Assembly: GCA_024276575.1 (NCBI GenBank)
Contig: JAJRWY010000045.1
Coordinates: 1-42,853 of the forward strand
Direction: 5' to 3'
From: Candidatus Binatota bacterium
GTDB lineage: Bacteria > Desulfobacterota > Binatia > UBA1149 > CAITLU01
Length of the DNA stretch: 42,853 nt
Part shown: piece by piece, positions 7,138 through 15,299 of the stretch
Layout: each line of letters starts with the position of its first letter
How positions within the stretch are numbered: the stretch's first letter is position 1
Program-made: the position numbers and the translations under genes
The notes under the pieces: model-generated
Told to the model about the DNA's origin: nothing
What the model saw: the letters and a program-made list of their open reading frames with translations, nothing else
The model's database searches: none

Positions 7138-8545
7138 CTCCGCCCGCCCGCGCCCAAGCGATTCACGGCTCGGCTATGTCTTGAAAGTCTTTCCGCGCGT
7201 TTCGGAGACCTTCGTCATCAATGAAATTCGCGCGATGGAGGCTTTGGGGGAGGACCTCGTTATATTCTCTCTGCATCGCAACCCAGATGAAGTTCCGCAT
7301 GGCATCCTCCGGGAACTCACATCCCCGTTGCTTTGCATCGACGATATTGCGGTTGATGACGACGAGCTGCGTATTGCGCGCAGACGCTTGGCTCGCCAAT
7401 TAGGACTTGCCGGGCAGCTGGAGGCGACGGTCCTGCCGCGAAAATATGTGAGCCTAGCGCTGCGCTTGGCTCAGAGTTGCGCTGCACGAGGCGTGGGCCG
7501 CTTGCATGCGCATTTTGCTTCTCGTGCCGGCCATGTGGGCCTCTTGGCCGGCCAACTGGCGAACATCCCTTGCAGTATTACTGCCCATGCCAAGGACATC
7601 TACCACGACGATGTCGATACGGAACTGTTGCGCTGGAAGATTGCGCGTTCTGCCCTGTTTGTAACCGTCACGAACTACAACCGGTCCTATCTGAGAGAAC
7701 TCATAGCCAATTCCGGATCCGGTCTTGCCTCCGGGGCCGGCGTGCGATCCCTCGAAGCAGGTGATGTTGAAGACCGATGGCCGAGCAAAGCTGCTACCGT
7801 CGGAAGTGCCCGGCTTACAAGCGGCCTACGAGAAGGCGGAGCCGGGCAGCCGGAGCAGCAAACGAGCGTGCGCCTTGCGAGTCGTGGCAGCCAACATCCG
7901 GAGGACAAGATCTGCCGAGTATATAACGGAGTCGACCTAGCGCGATTCAAGCCGCGCCACCGTTGGCCGGCCGAGCCGGTGGTGCTGGCCGTCGGCCGCC
8001 TAGTCGAGAAGAAAGGTTTCGTTTTATTGGTCCGTGCTTGCGCCGCACTCCGAGACAGGGGACGCATGGTCAAGTGCCGCATCATAGGTGAGGGCCCGCA
8101 GCGGGCGGCGATTAAATCGCTCATAGAGCAACTCGGACTCGAAGACCGGGTTGCTCTTAGCGGGACACTTACGACTGAAGAGGTCGCCGGCGCTATCGCT
8201 TCCTCGTCGTTGCTTGCCCTACCGTGTATCAGGGCTGCAGATGGGAATCTTGATGCCCTGCCTACGGTTCTGCTCGAAGCCATGGCTTCTGGGGTTCCTG
8301 TGGTATCCACCCGTATATCGGGAATCCCCGAGATCGTCATCGATGGTGAGACCGGGCTCCTAGTCGACAGTGGCGACATCGATGCGCTTGCCGCCGCCAT
8401 CGAAAAGATACTCGACGACCCCGTTGAGGCCATGCGTATGGGCAGAAACGGCCGCGCGCGAGTGGAGCAGTTGTTCGATCTTTATCGCAACGCGGCACGT
8501 CTGCGGGATCTCATTCGTGGCGGTGACTCCGCCAAGGCGGCTTGA
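7127..8545 (+). CDS. GT4-family glycosyltransferase with a low-complexity insertion
   Basis: The protein has 472 residues. I choose ATG 7127 because the fold begins shortly after it (LGYVLKVFPRVSETFVINEI, the usual N-terminus of this GT4 subgroup); ATG 7115 is also possible. The acceptor half has HAHFAS and ITAHAKDIY. The nucleotide-sugar half has VLAVGRLVEKKGF, IIGEGPQR, LPTVLLEAMASGVPVVSTRISGIPEIV and GLLV, with the E-x7-E motif (in LLEAMASGVPVVST and the following GIPE) of retaining GT-B enzymes. Between YLREL and ICRVYNGVDL, about 65 residues (nt 7712-7906) are rich in Gly, Ser, Ala and Arg, where relatives have a few. It overlaps the upstream gene by 11 bp and is followed by a second glycosyltransferase. 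Confidence 0.88.
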   Translation: MQTDSARPRPSDSRLGYVLKVFPRVSETFVINEIRAMEALGEDLVIFSLHRNPDEVPHGILRELTSPLLCIDDIAVDDDELRIARRRLARQLGLAGQLEATVLPRKYVSLALRLAQSCAARGVGRLHAHFASRAGHVGLLAGQLANIPCSITAHAKDIYHDDVDTELLRWKIARSALFVTVTNYNRSYLRELIANSGSGLASGAGVRSLEAGDVEDRWPSKAATVGSARLTSGLREGGAGQPEQQTSVRLASRGSQHPEDKICRVYNGVDLARFKPRHRWPAEPVVLAVGRLVEKKGFVLLVRACAALRDRGRMVKCRIIGEGPQRAAIKSLIEQLGLEDRVALSGTLTTEEVAGAIASSSLLALPCIRAADGNLDALPTVLLEAMASGVPVVSTRISGIPEIVIDGETGLLVDSGDIDALAAAIEKILDDPVEAMRMGRNGRARVEQLFDLYRNAARLRDLIRGGDSAKAA

Positions 8546-8546
8546 G

Positions 8547-9788
8547 TTGCCGGGCACGTTGCACATCGCTTACGTTTGCGGAGACAGAGGCGTTCCCGTG
8601 GGCGGCAACAAAGGGGCTTCCCTTCATGTGATCGAATTGAGCCGTGCGCTACAGAGGCAAGGAACGCAGTTGGAAATCATTGCCGCACGCCGGTTCTCGA
8701 AGGATTCCGCGGCGCTGCAGGGACTCAAAGTCACAGATGTCAGCAAATCGCCCTCGGCGCAGCGGATGCGTGAGATCGTTCACAGCGGGGCTAATCGAAG
8801 CCGCGAGGAAGCCGCCGCCGAAGCACGGGCGATGTTGCTCAACTACTCCATCCTGCACGCCCTCGAACGCCTGCATCGCCGGCATCCGGTCAGCGCTGTC
8901 TACGAACGCTATTCCTTGTGGACCACGGCCGGTGCCGAGTTCGCACAGCGCCACCACCTTCCCTATATCCTTGAAGTAAACGCGCCTCTTCGCCGCGAGC
9001 AGCAACGCTACCGGCACCTGGAGAACCCTGCGGCGGCGGCGGCGCTGGAGAACTATCTGTTTTGTTGCGCTGACCTACTTTTCCTGCCCTCTTTACAATT
9101 GAAGGCCTACGTCGTTGGGTGCGGGGTTCCGCACGAGCGGGTTTGCGTGTTGAGTAATGCAGCCGATCCCGGACGTTTCGATCTTTCCCTGCGGCGCAAG
9201 CTCCGGCGCCGCCACCGGGAAGCCGGGATCTTCGTGGTCGGGTTTCTTGGTAGTCTCAAGCCTTGGCATGGAGTGGAGTATTTGGCGAAGGCTTTCCATC
9301 GTCTTCATCGCAAGTGGGACGGATACCGTCTGCTGATAGTGGGCGACGGGCCGTGCCGTGCCGGACTCGAATCCTACTTCGAGAAGCGTGGGCTTGGTAA
9401 TGCCGTCACCTTCAGCGGTGCGGTGGATTACGATTGCGTTCCCAGCTTGTTGGCATCCATGGACGCCGGCGTCTTACCCTACCGGCCTGCTCGCGACTTC
9501 TACTTCTCTCCGCTGAAGCTGTTCGAATATATGGCCGCCGGTGTACCGGTGGTCGCCAGCGACATCGGGCAAATATCCGAAGTCCTGAGCCACGAACGAA
9601 ACGCACTCTTGACGGTGCCGGGACGCGTCACTGCGCTGGCGGAGGCATTGGAGACTCTACGGCGCAAGCCGCGCAAGGCCGGCACTCTTGCCGGTAATGC
9701 GCGGAGTTTGCTGCGGCGCCGCTATACCTGGGACCGCAACGCACAGAGAATAATCGCGGCGATAGAACGCCGTTTGGCTAGGAGCTAG
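8547..9788 (+). CDS. GT4-family glycosyltransferase
   Basis: The protein has about 413 residues. The start is uncertain: I use TTG 8547, with AAGGCGG six bases upstream; TTG 8559 and GTG 8523 are alternatives. The N-terminal motif IAYVCGDRGVPVGGNKG is the donor/acceptor loop of a GT-B fold. GFLGSLKPWHG, LLIVGDGP and FYFSPLKLFEYMAAGVPVVA form the nucleotide-sugar half with conserved Glu residues. It is clearly paralogous to the glycosyltransferase at 15300: both share YER-x-SLW, LE-x-NAPL, GSLK-x-WHG and FYFSPLK. The reaction is transfer of an unknown sugar during surface-glycan assembly on the cytoplasmic face. Confidence 0.87.
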   Translation: MPGTLHIAYVCGDRGVPVGGNKGASLHVIELSRALQRQGTQLEIIAARRFSKDSAALQGLKVTDVSKSPSAQRMREIVHSGANRSREEAAAEARAMLLNYSILHALERLHRRHPVSAVYERYSLWTTAGAEFAQRHHLPYILEVNAPLRREQQRYRHLENPAAAAALENYLFCCADLLFLPSLQLKAYVVGCGVPHERVCVLSNAADPGRFDLSLRRKLRRRHREAGIFVVGFLGSLKPWHGVEYLAKAFHRLHRKWDGYRLLIVGDGPCRAGLESYFEKRGLGNAVTFSGAVDYDCVPSLLASMDAGVLPYRPARDFYFSPLKLFEYMAAGVPVVASDIGQISEVLSHERNALLTVPGRVTALAEALETLRRKPRKAGTLAGNARSLLRRRYTWDRNAQRIIAAIERRLARS

Positions 9789-9881
9789 CGCGTAGATGCG
9801 AGGTTATTCCCCAAAGTGCGGGCGGGTCGCAGCCGGATTGTCGCCTGCAAACAGGCTTTCCGCACTACGGAGTGCCACGCA

Positions 9882-11030
9882 GTGAACTGCGAGGCGATTC
9901 GTCGTGCACTGGACGCGGAAACTGCGTTGCGGGGCTTCACCGTAATGCCGGAATTGCAGGCCGATCCGCCACAGCGTGCGGTGCTGCAGTCGTTGTGGGT
10001 CAAACCGGGACGCCACTTTTATCTTTGCTACCGCCTGGAACTGCGCAGCGGTGCGTCCACACTTGCCTCCTTGCGGCTGTACGGCGATGGGCTGTCGCTG
10101 CATGTGTTTCCCGACGACTACCGGTTGCCGGCCCTCCGGCGTTGCTTCGATCTTGCCGGAGTGTCTAGTGCCCTGCCCGAGGGCATGCGCCTGCTCCATT
10201 GTGAAACCGTTTCTTATCGTCCGGGCGTGCGCTGCCTGCTGCGTTATGGCAACGAGGACGGGAGGGTATTTTACGCCAAGCACAGCGTGGAGCGGGAAGC
10301 GGGGCGACTGTTTCGATTACAGCAACTAATCTACGAATCGGTGCGTAGCGATCATTTTTCCGTAGCGGCTCCGCTGTACTACGTATCCGACCCCGCCTTG
10401 ACCTTGTTCGCCGAGGCATCCGGACGAAGCTTTTACCGGAGCCTCACACAAGACAGCGCTGAAGCTGGTGGCGGCACGGTTGCCGCGGCACTGGCCGCTA
10501 TCTCGGCTGCTATCTGTGCTTTCCATTCTACCCGGGGTGTGGAGCTGAGCAGTTTCTATACGAGCGATGACGAAACGGTATTGATACAGGGCTGGCACCG
10601 TTTCGCGGCATCTATATTTCCGGAGTTTGCCCAGCGCTACACGGACGCACTACGTTTACTGCTTCGTCTAAAACCGCAACCGGTGCTAGCGGCAAACGTG
10701 ATCCATCGGGATTGCTACGACAAGCAGTTCTTGCTCGACACAGGCCGGGTGGCGATTCTCGACCTGGACACCGTTTGCCACGGAGAGCGAGAACTCGATC
10801 TTGGCAATTTTTGTGCCCATTTGTTGCTGCGGCGCTTGCAAGGCGGAGGCCCGGTGGCCGATCGTGGTTACGAAGACAGCTTCTTGAACCGTTATCCCGG
10901 GAGCTTCGACGACACTCGCGTTCGCTGGTACCGGCGCAGTTCTTTGTTGCGCCTCGCCTTCAACTATTCGCTGCGCCCACAATGGCGCCACCTGGTTCCG
11001 CATCTACTCGAGGAATGCCTGCAGCCATGA
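9882..11030 (+). CDS. aminoglycoside phosphotransferase/choline kinase-fold protein
   Basis: I place the start at GTG 9882 (382 residues), with GGAG nine bases upstream; GTG 9816 would add 22 residues lacking a good ribosome site. The kinase fold shows a catalytic loop VIHRDCYDKQFLL and a metal-binding strand VAILDLDTVCHGERELDLGNF. The Brenner motif HxDxxxxN reads HRDCYDKQ with Gln at the last position, which I recall as usual in this polysaccharide-linked subgroup (HRDFYDKQ). It probably phosphorylates a sugar or lipid-linked intermediate. Its stop overlaps the start of the next glycosyltransferase (ATGA), placing it firmly in the glycan operon. Confidence 0.82.
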   Translation: MNCEAIRRALDAETALRGFTVMPELQADPPQRAVLQSLWVKPGRHFYLCYRLELRSGASTLASLRLYGDGLSLHVFPDDYRLPALRRCFDLAGVSSALPEGMRLLHCETVSYRPGVRCLLRYGNEDGRVFYAKHSVEREAGRLFRLQQLIYESVRSDHFSVAAPLYYVSDPALTLFAEASGRSFYRSLTQDSAEAGGGTVAAALAAISAAICAFHSTRGVELSSFYTSDDETVLIQGWHRFAASIFPEFAQRYTDALRLLLRLKPQPVLAANVIHRDCYDKQFLLDTGRVAILDLDTVCHGERELDLGNFCAHLLLRRLQGGGPVADRGYEDSFLNRYPGSFDDTRVRWYRRSSLLRLAFNYSLRPQWRHLVPHLLEECLQP

Positions 11031-12223
11031 AGCATCGAATAGTGTTTTATTCTCACGATAGTTTCGGCCTTGGGCATTTTCGCCGGAGCTACACCATTGC
11101 GTCGTACCTGGTCCGCCATATCGAGGATGTAACCGTACTGATGGTCGGCGGTCTTGCCGCTGCCGCAGCGTTCGAATCAGCGGCCGGCATAGATTTCGTG
11201 AAGCTCCCGGGAGTTTGGAAGTCCGACCGGGACCGCTACCGTTCGCGCCATCTCCGTGTGAGCATGGATCGTCTCAGCCGTATGCGTGCGCAGTTGATAA
11301 AGAGTTCCGTACAGGCTTTCGATCCGCATTTGCTGGTAGCCGACAACGTTGCCTGCGGTCTCGAAGGAGAGTTGATGCCGACTCTTCGATATCTTCGCCA
11401 CCGGCGGCCGCACACGCGCATGGCGCTGACGTTGCGTGATGTCATCGACAGTCCCGGTGATGTCGTTGCACAGTGGCGAAGAGGTGGCGTATACGAAGCG
11501 ATTGAAGAGTTCTACGACGAAGTCTGGATTGCGGGCGTACAGAGGGTATTCGATCCAGTCGCCATGTACGAGTTCAGCGACCGGATGCGACAGCGAAGCA
11601 AGTTTTGCGGCTATGTGGTTCGCGGTGACGACAGGAAAGATACCGAAACGGTTGCGGCAGAGTTCTTCAGTAGCGACCGCCCGCGCGTGGTGGCGGCTTG
11701 CGGCGGCGGCGGTGACGGCTACGCATTGATGGATGCGTATGCGGAAGCGGCCGTTACCTTAGCCGCCGACGGCGTTGATTCGGCCCTGTTTCTTGGGCCT
11801 GACATGCCGATCGAGCAGCGCCGCGAGTTGAGACATCGCTTGCTCCCCCTGCACGAACGCTCTCCGGTGTTCGAATTCAGAAGGGATTTCCCTTCCTTCG
11901 TTCGTTCGGCGTCCGCTTGTGTCTGCATGGCCGGCTACAATACTCTGGCGGAAGTAGTCTCGCGTGGGAAAGCTGCGGTCGCAGTGCCGCGTGAGTCTCC
12001 GCGACTCGAGCAGTTGCTGCGCGCGCAAGCCTTCGAAGCGCGCGGCTTGCTCAAGACCCTGCGTTTCGCGGCTCTTACCCCCCAATCTTTGGCGAAAGCG
12101 GTCAAGGAAGCGATTGCGGCCGGTCCTCCCGATCCGGTGGCAGAGATGGATTTCGCAGGCCTTACCAGGATTACCCGGCGAGTGCGCAAGCTTCTGTCCG
12201 GCGCTCTGGAGGCCGAAAGATAA
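11027..12223 (+). CDS. GT-B glycosyltransferase of the COG4671 (MurG-like) type
   Basis: The protein has 398 residues and starts at ATG 11027, overlapping the kinase-like gene by 4 bp. Its N-terminus IVFYSHDSFGLGHFRRSYTI contains the G-x-G-H-x-R-R loop of this family. The C-terminal half has VVAACGGGGDGY, a glycine-rich nucleotide loop, and AGYNTLAEVVSRGKAAVAVPRE, which matches the glycosyltransferase family 28 C-terminal donor site. Family members are poorly characterised and usually lie beside sulfatases, GT4 enzymes and phosphotransferases in glycan loci, exactly as here. The sugar and acceptor are unknown. Its stop and the next start overlap (TAATG). Confidence 0.85.
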   Translation: MKHRIVFYSHDSFGLGHFRRSYTIASYLVRHIEDVTVLMVGGLAAAAAFESAAGIDFVKLPGVWKSDRDRYRSRHLRVSMDRLSRMRAQLIKSSVQAFDPHLLVADNVACGLEGELMPTLRYLRHRRPHTRMALTLRDVIDSPGDVVAQWRRGGVYEAIEEFYDEVWIAGVQRVFDPVAMYEFSDRMRQRSKFCGYVVRGDDRKDTETVAAEFFSSDRPRVVAACGGGGDGYALMDAYAEAAVTLAADGVDSALFLGPDMPIEQRRELRHRLLPLHERSPVFEFRRDFPSFVRSASACVCMAGYNTLAEVVSRGKAAVAVPRESPRLEQLLRAQAFEARGLLKTLRFAALTPQSLAKAVKEAIAAGPPDPVAEMDFAGLTRITRRVRKLLSGALEAER

Positions 12224-13377
12224 TGCCGCAGGTGCCGGAGAGACGCTCTCGTAGGGCATGCCACTGCGAGAACACCGGCGGGGCCGACGGTCTAAGCTTC
12301 CTCGCAACCCAGCCGTGGGCTGCGAAAGCAAGGACACAGCGTACTCCCACGCGTTACATCGCCATCCTGTCGGCTTTCGCGATTCTACTGGCATCAGGAG
12401 CAGCTGCTGCGGCTCGGCGCCGTCCCGGGGATGACAACGCTAGCGGTGACGCCCTTGCGAAGCCGCTTGCGAAGGAGTCTGCTTCGAAGGAGGATCAGTG
12501 GCACGCGACATTTCATCTCGAGAAAGGACACATCAGCAACGTTCGATACGCCAACGATCCGCTTCGAATCGAAGGCGCGTGGTTCAATGATTATCGGGGA
12601 GAGGTGTCCTGGCGAAATCTACGTGAAAGGCCGTTGCCTCGCGAGTTGCGTTTGCGCGTCCGCGCCAAGTTCTTTCCGGAATTCTCCGACCGGGACTTCA
12701 TCGAGATCAAACCGCAAATCCATCAACGCTTCGGCAGAACCGAAGCAATACTGGGCTACGTGTACATCCCCCGCCGTCTCAAACGCGAGGGCGAAGCCGG
12801 GGTGGACGGCGCCTACTTTTCCCGGCATGCGGTCGATCTTACGGTGCAGCGGAAGTTTGGAAAGGGGAAACCGTTGCTCGTGCGCGTAAGGACGGAAGCG
12901 CAGTGGGATGACTACCGGTCGAATGTCGACGAACGTGATTCGTTCACGCCGGAGATCTCGGGGATGATGCGCATGCGCTACTCACCGCTGTTCGTACCGA
13001 GAGTGAAGTTGTCCTACGGGGTGCGTGATGCCAAGCGGGACAACTATAATCGGCAAGAGGTATCGTTCGCCGCCGGGGTGGACAGCCGTGTATCCGAGCG
13101 TTTGGTACTGCGATTCAGGTTCCGCAAGGATTGGCGTAACTACTCGGTCCCCGGCCGTTTTGACTACGCGAACGGAGTGAAAAACAAGGACTTCGGCCGC
13201 GACGACGAGGCTGAGCAATACGAAGTACGCATGGAAGCAAAGCTTCCATGCTTCGACTCCCTGCTACTGACGGCGCGCTACCGATACAAAGACGGAGATT
13301 CAACACTTCCCAATCGAGACTACATCGTTAACGAGTTCGTATTGGGATTCACGTACCTGTTTTCGGTGGGATCATGA
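12223..13377 (+). CDS. outer-membrane beta-barrel protein of the glycan locus
   Basis: The protein has 384 residues. A long basic N-terminus precedes a hydrophobic segment (about residues 45-63, RYIAILSAFAILLASGAAAAA) that reads as a signal peptide, so a later start may be real. From about residue 90 the chain alternates polar and aromatic residues as in an antiparallel barrel, with many strand-like units of the EIKPQIHQRF, VDLTVQRKF and LRFRFRKDW kind. The last strand is NEFVLGFTYLF, followed by Ser-Val-Gly-Ser. No named family was recognised. Position between a glycosyltransferase and a sulfatase-fold lipoprotein, with 4-bp overlaps on both sides, suggests a role in passage or anchoring of the glycan at the outer membrane (inference). 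Confidence 0.7.
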   Translation: MPQVPERRSRRACHCENTGGADGLSFLATQPWAAKARTQRTPTRYIAILSAFAILLASGAAAAARRRPGDDNASGDALAKPLAKESASKEDQWHATFHLEKGHISNVRYANDPLRIEGAWFNDYRGEVSWRNLRERPLPRELRLRVRAKFFPEFSDRDFIEIKPQIHQRFGRTEAILGYVYIPRRLKREGEAGVDGAYFSRHAVDLTVQRKFGKGKPLLVRVRTEAQWDDYRSNVDERDSFTPEISGMMRMRYSPLFVPRVKLSYGVRDAKRDNYNRQEVSFAAGVDSRVSERLVLRFRFRKDWRNYSVPGRFDYANGVKNKDFGRDDEAEQYEVRMEAKLPCFDSLLLTARYRYKDGDSTLPNRDYIVNEFVLGFTYLFSVGS

Positions 13378-15287
13378 GAAGGTTGAAACTAACAACTTTG
13401 CTGTCGTGTCTTCTGGCATTGCCGGCGTGCGGAAACGGCGGTTCTGCGGTTGAAGAACGGCCCAATGTGCTGCTGATCTGCATAGACGCTCTGCGCGCCG
13501 ACCGTCTCGGCGCCTACGGGGCACGAAACGGACCTACTCCGGCCCTCGATTCCCTGGCCGGACGCGCAGTAGTGTTCAAACGAGCCTACAGTGTTGCCTC
13601 TTGGACCAAGCCGGCGGTGCCTTCGCTACTGACCGGCTTGTACCCGGCGCAACATGGGGTGATGGAAAGCGCCAGCCGGGGGAGCGACCTACTGCCGGAG
13701 AGGGTGGAAACTCTGGCTGAGCAGCTCGGCCAAGACGGCTACCGTACGGCCGCCTTTGTGGAAAACGAACACCTGCGCAAGCGCTATGGACGTCTGGACC
13801 AGGGCTTTGAGTATTATGCCGAGGAAGCAGGCAATGCCCCTTCGCTCGCTCATCGTTTCTTGAACTGGCTGACCCGCACCGATGGTAGCGAACCGTTTTT
13901 CGCATACCTCCACTTTCTAGATCCTCACTGGCCCTATACGCCCGACGATGCTTCCTCACAGCTCGGACTGGATCCAGAACTGCGCTTCAAACAGGACCTG
14001 TGGGCTCTTCGAGCGGAGCACTGGTGGTTGCTGCGCGAGCGGGTAGCCGCCGGCAAGTTGTCCTTGCCGGATCAAGATGTGGAAGCGTTACGCGAGCTCT
14101 ATGACGGTGAAGTGTTCGCTACCGACTCCGTCATTGGCCGGCTGCTGGAATGGCTCGATGCCGACGGGGTGTTCAAGGATACGCTGGTGATCGTGACATC
14201 CGACCATGGCGAGGGCTTTCTCGAACACGGGCGGCTCGATCACGGCTACGGCCTCTACGAAGAATTGCTCAGAGTACCGCTTATAATGCGATTCCCTGGC
14301 GATCGCTTTGCCGGCAGCGAGGTGGGGGGGCTCGTCCAGATCGTCGATGTCGTACCCACCGTACTGGACTATCTCGGTTTGAGTGCGCATTCGGCGGTTT
14401 TTGGACGCTCGCTGTTGCGTGCCATCAAGAAAGGGTCGACGGCCCCGGATCGCAAACTGCTCGCCCAAGAGCGACACGGCAAGACTTCGTATCTGGCGCT
14501 GTACGAAGGCCGTTACAAGTATGTGCGTACGCGCAACGCGTATGCCCCCTCGCCTCCTCTCATACGCATCGTGCCTGAAGCCCTGCAGGCCGGTGCACGC
14601 GTGCAAGCCGAGGGCATGTACGCCGGGGGTAGGATCGTAGCGGGTGAGGTAAAGAGAATACAACCCGGAGACAAAGACCTGGAGTTGCAGGGGCCAGTGG
14701 CCTCGGCCCCGACTGCCACCGCGATGCTGACTCTGCTTGGTTTCAAAGTCGACATTGCCAACGCGAACTGGGGCAGCCGCCTTGCGGGAGCGACGTTCAA
14801 CCCGGCCGAAATCCACCGCGGGCGCTGGATAAGGGTGGACGGAAAACTGGAGCACGGCCGTTTTATGGCACGCAAGATACAATCCATCGATGCAACCGAG
14901 GCTGCCGATATCGAGGTCGAGGGAGTGGTCACCGGCTTGGAGGCCCTTCCCGACGGCGATTTATTGCTCGATATCTCCGGCGTGGCGGTTTACGTCGATC
15001 CCAAAGCGTATTGGAAGAACTTTCCCGCCGAGCGGCGTGAAATACCGGTCCCGGATCCCGTCACGAGACCGCAGCCATACGACTGGGAGGGTGTCTATGA
15101 TCTGCGTTCTCCCGGCGGCCAGTCCACCAATCTGGCGGAGAAGAATCCGCAGTTGTTGGACACGATGAGCAGTGACGCTGAGTTCTTCGAACGGCGTCTC
15201 AAGGACTTTGGAGTACGTTCAGCCGAAACCGTGGAACTCGATGCCGCCATGCGTGATCGCTTGCGCGAACTCGGCTACCTGAAGTAA
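13374..15287 (+). CDS. sulfatase-fold lipoprotein with inserted DUF5666-like domains
   Basis: The protein has 637 residues. The signal peptide ends in a lipobox-like LPAC, so it is probably lipid-anchored outside the cytoplasm. The alkaline phosphatase-superfamily fold shows NVLLICIDALRADRLGAYG (first metal Asp), SWTKPAVPSLLTGLYPAQHG (nucleophile loop) and SDHGEGFLEHGRLDHGYG (metal Asp-His). The nucleophile loop has no C/S-x-P-x-R signature; Thr in SWTKP is the likely nucleophile, so phospho- or glycan-transfer or hydrolysis fits better than classical sulfate ester hydrolysis. Between RYKYVRTRNAY and WEGVYDLRSPGG, about 170 residues form small beta-rich repeats (GGRIVAGEVKRI, VDGKLEHGRFMARKI, VEGVVTGLEALPDGDLLLDI) that look like DUF5666 OB folds. 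The start overlaps the barrel gene by 4 bp. Confidence 0.82.
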   Translation: MRRLKLTTLLSCLLALPACGNGGSAVEERPNVLLICIDALRADRLGAYGARNGPTPALDSLAGRAVVFKRAYSVASWTKPAVPSLLTGLYPAQHGVMESASRGSDLLPERVETLAEQLGQDGYRTAAFVENEHLRKRYGRLDQGFEYYAEEAGNAPSLAHRFLNWLTRTDGSEPFFAYLHFLDPHWPYTPDDASSQLGLDPELRFKQDLWALRAEHWWLLRERVAAGKLSLPDQDVEALRELYDGEVFATDSVIGRLLEWLDADGVFKDTLVIVTSDHGEGFLEHGRLDHGYGLYEELLRVPLIMRFPGDRFAGSEVGGLVQIVDVVPTVLDYLGLSAHSAVFGRSLLRAIKKGSTAPDRKLLAQERHGKTSYLALYEGRYKYVRTRNAYAPSPPLIRIVPEALQAGARVQAEGMYAGGRIVAGEVKRIQPGDKDLELQGPVASAPTATAMLTLLGFKVDIANANWGSRLAGATFNPAEIHRGRWIRVDGKLEHGRFMARKIQSIDATEAADIEVEGVVTGLEALPDGDLLLDISGVAVYVDPKAYWKNFPAERREIPVPDPVTRPQPYDWEGVYDLRSPGGQSTNLAEKNPQLLDTMSSDAEFFERRLKDFGVRSAETVELDAAMRDRLRELGYLK

Positions 15288-15299
15288 GGCCTGCGGAAA

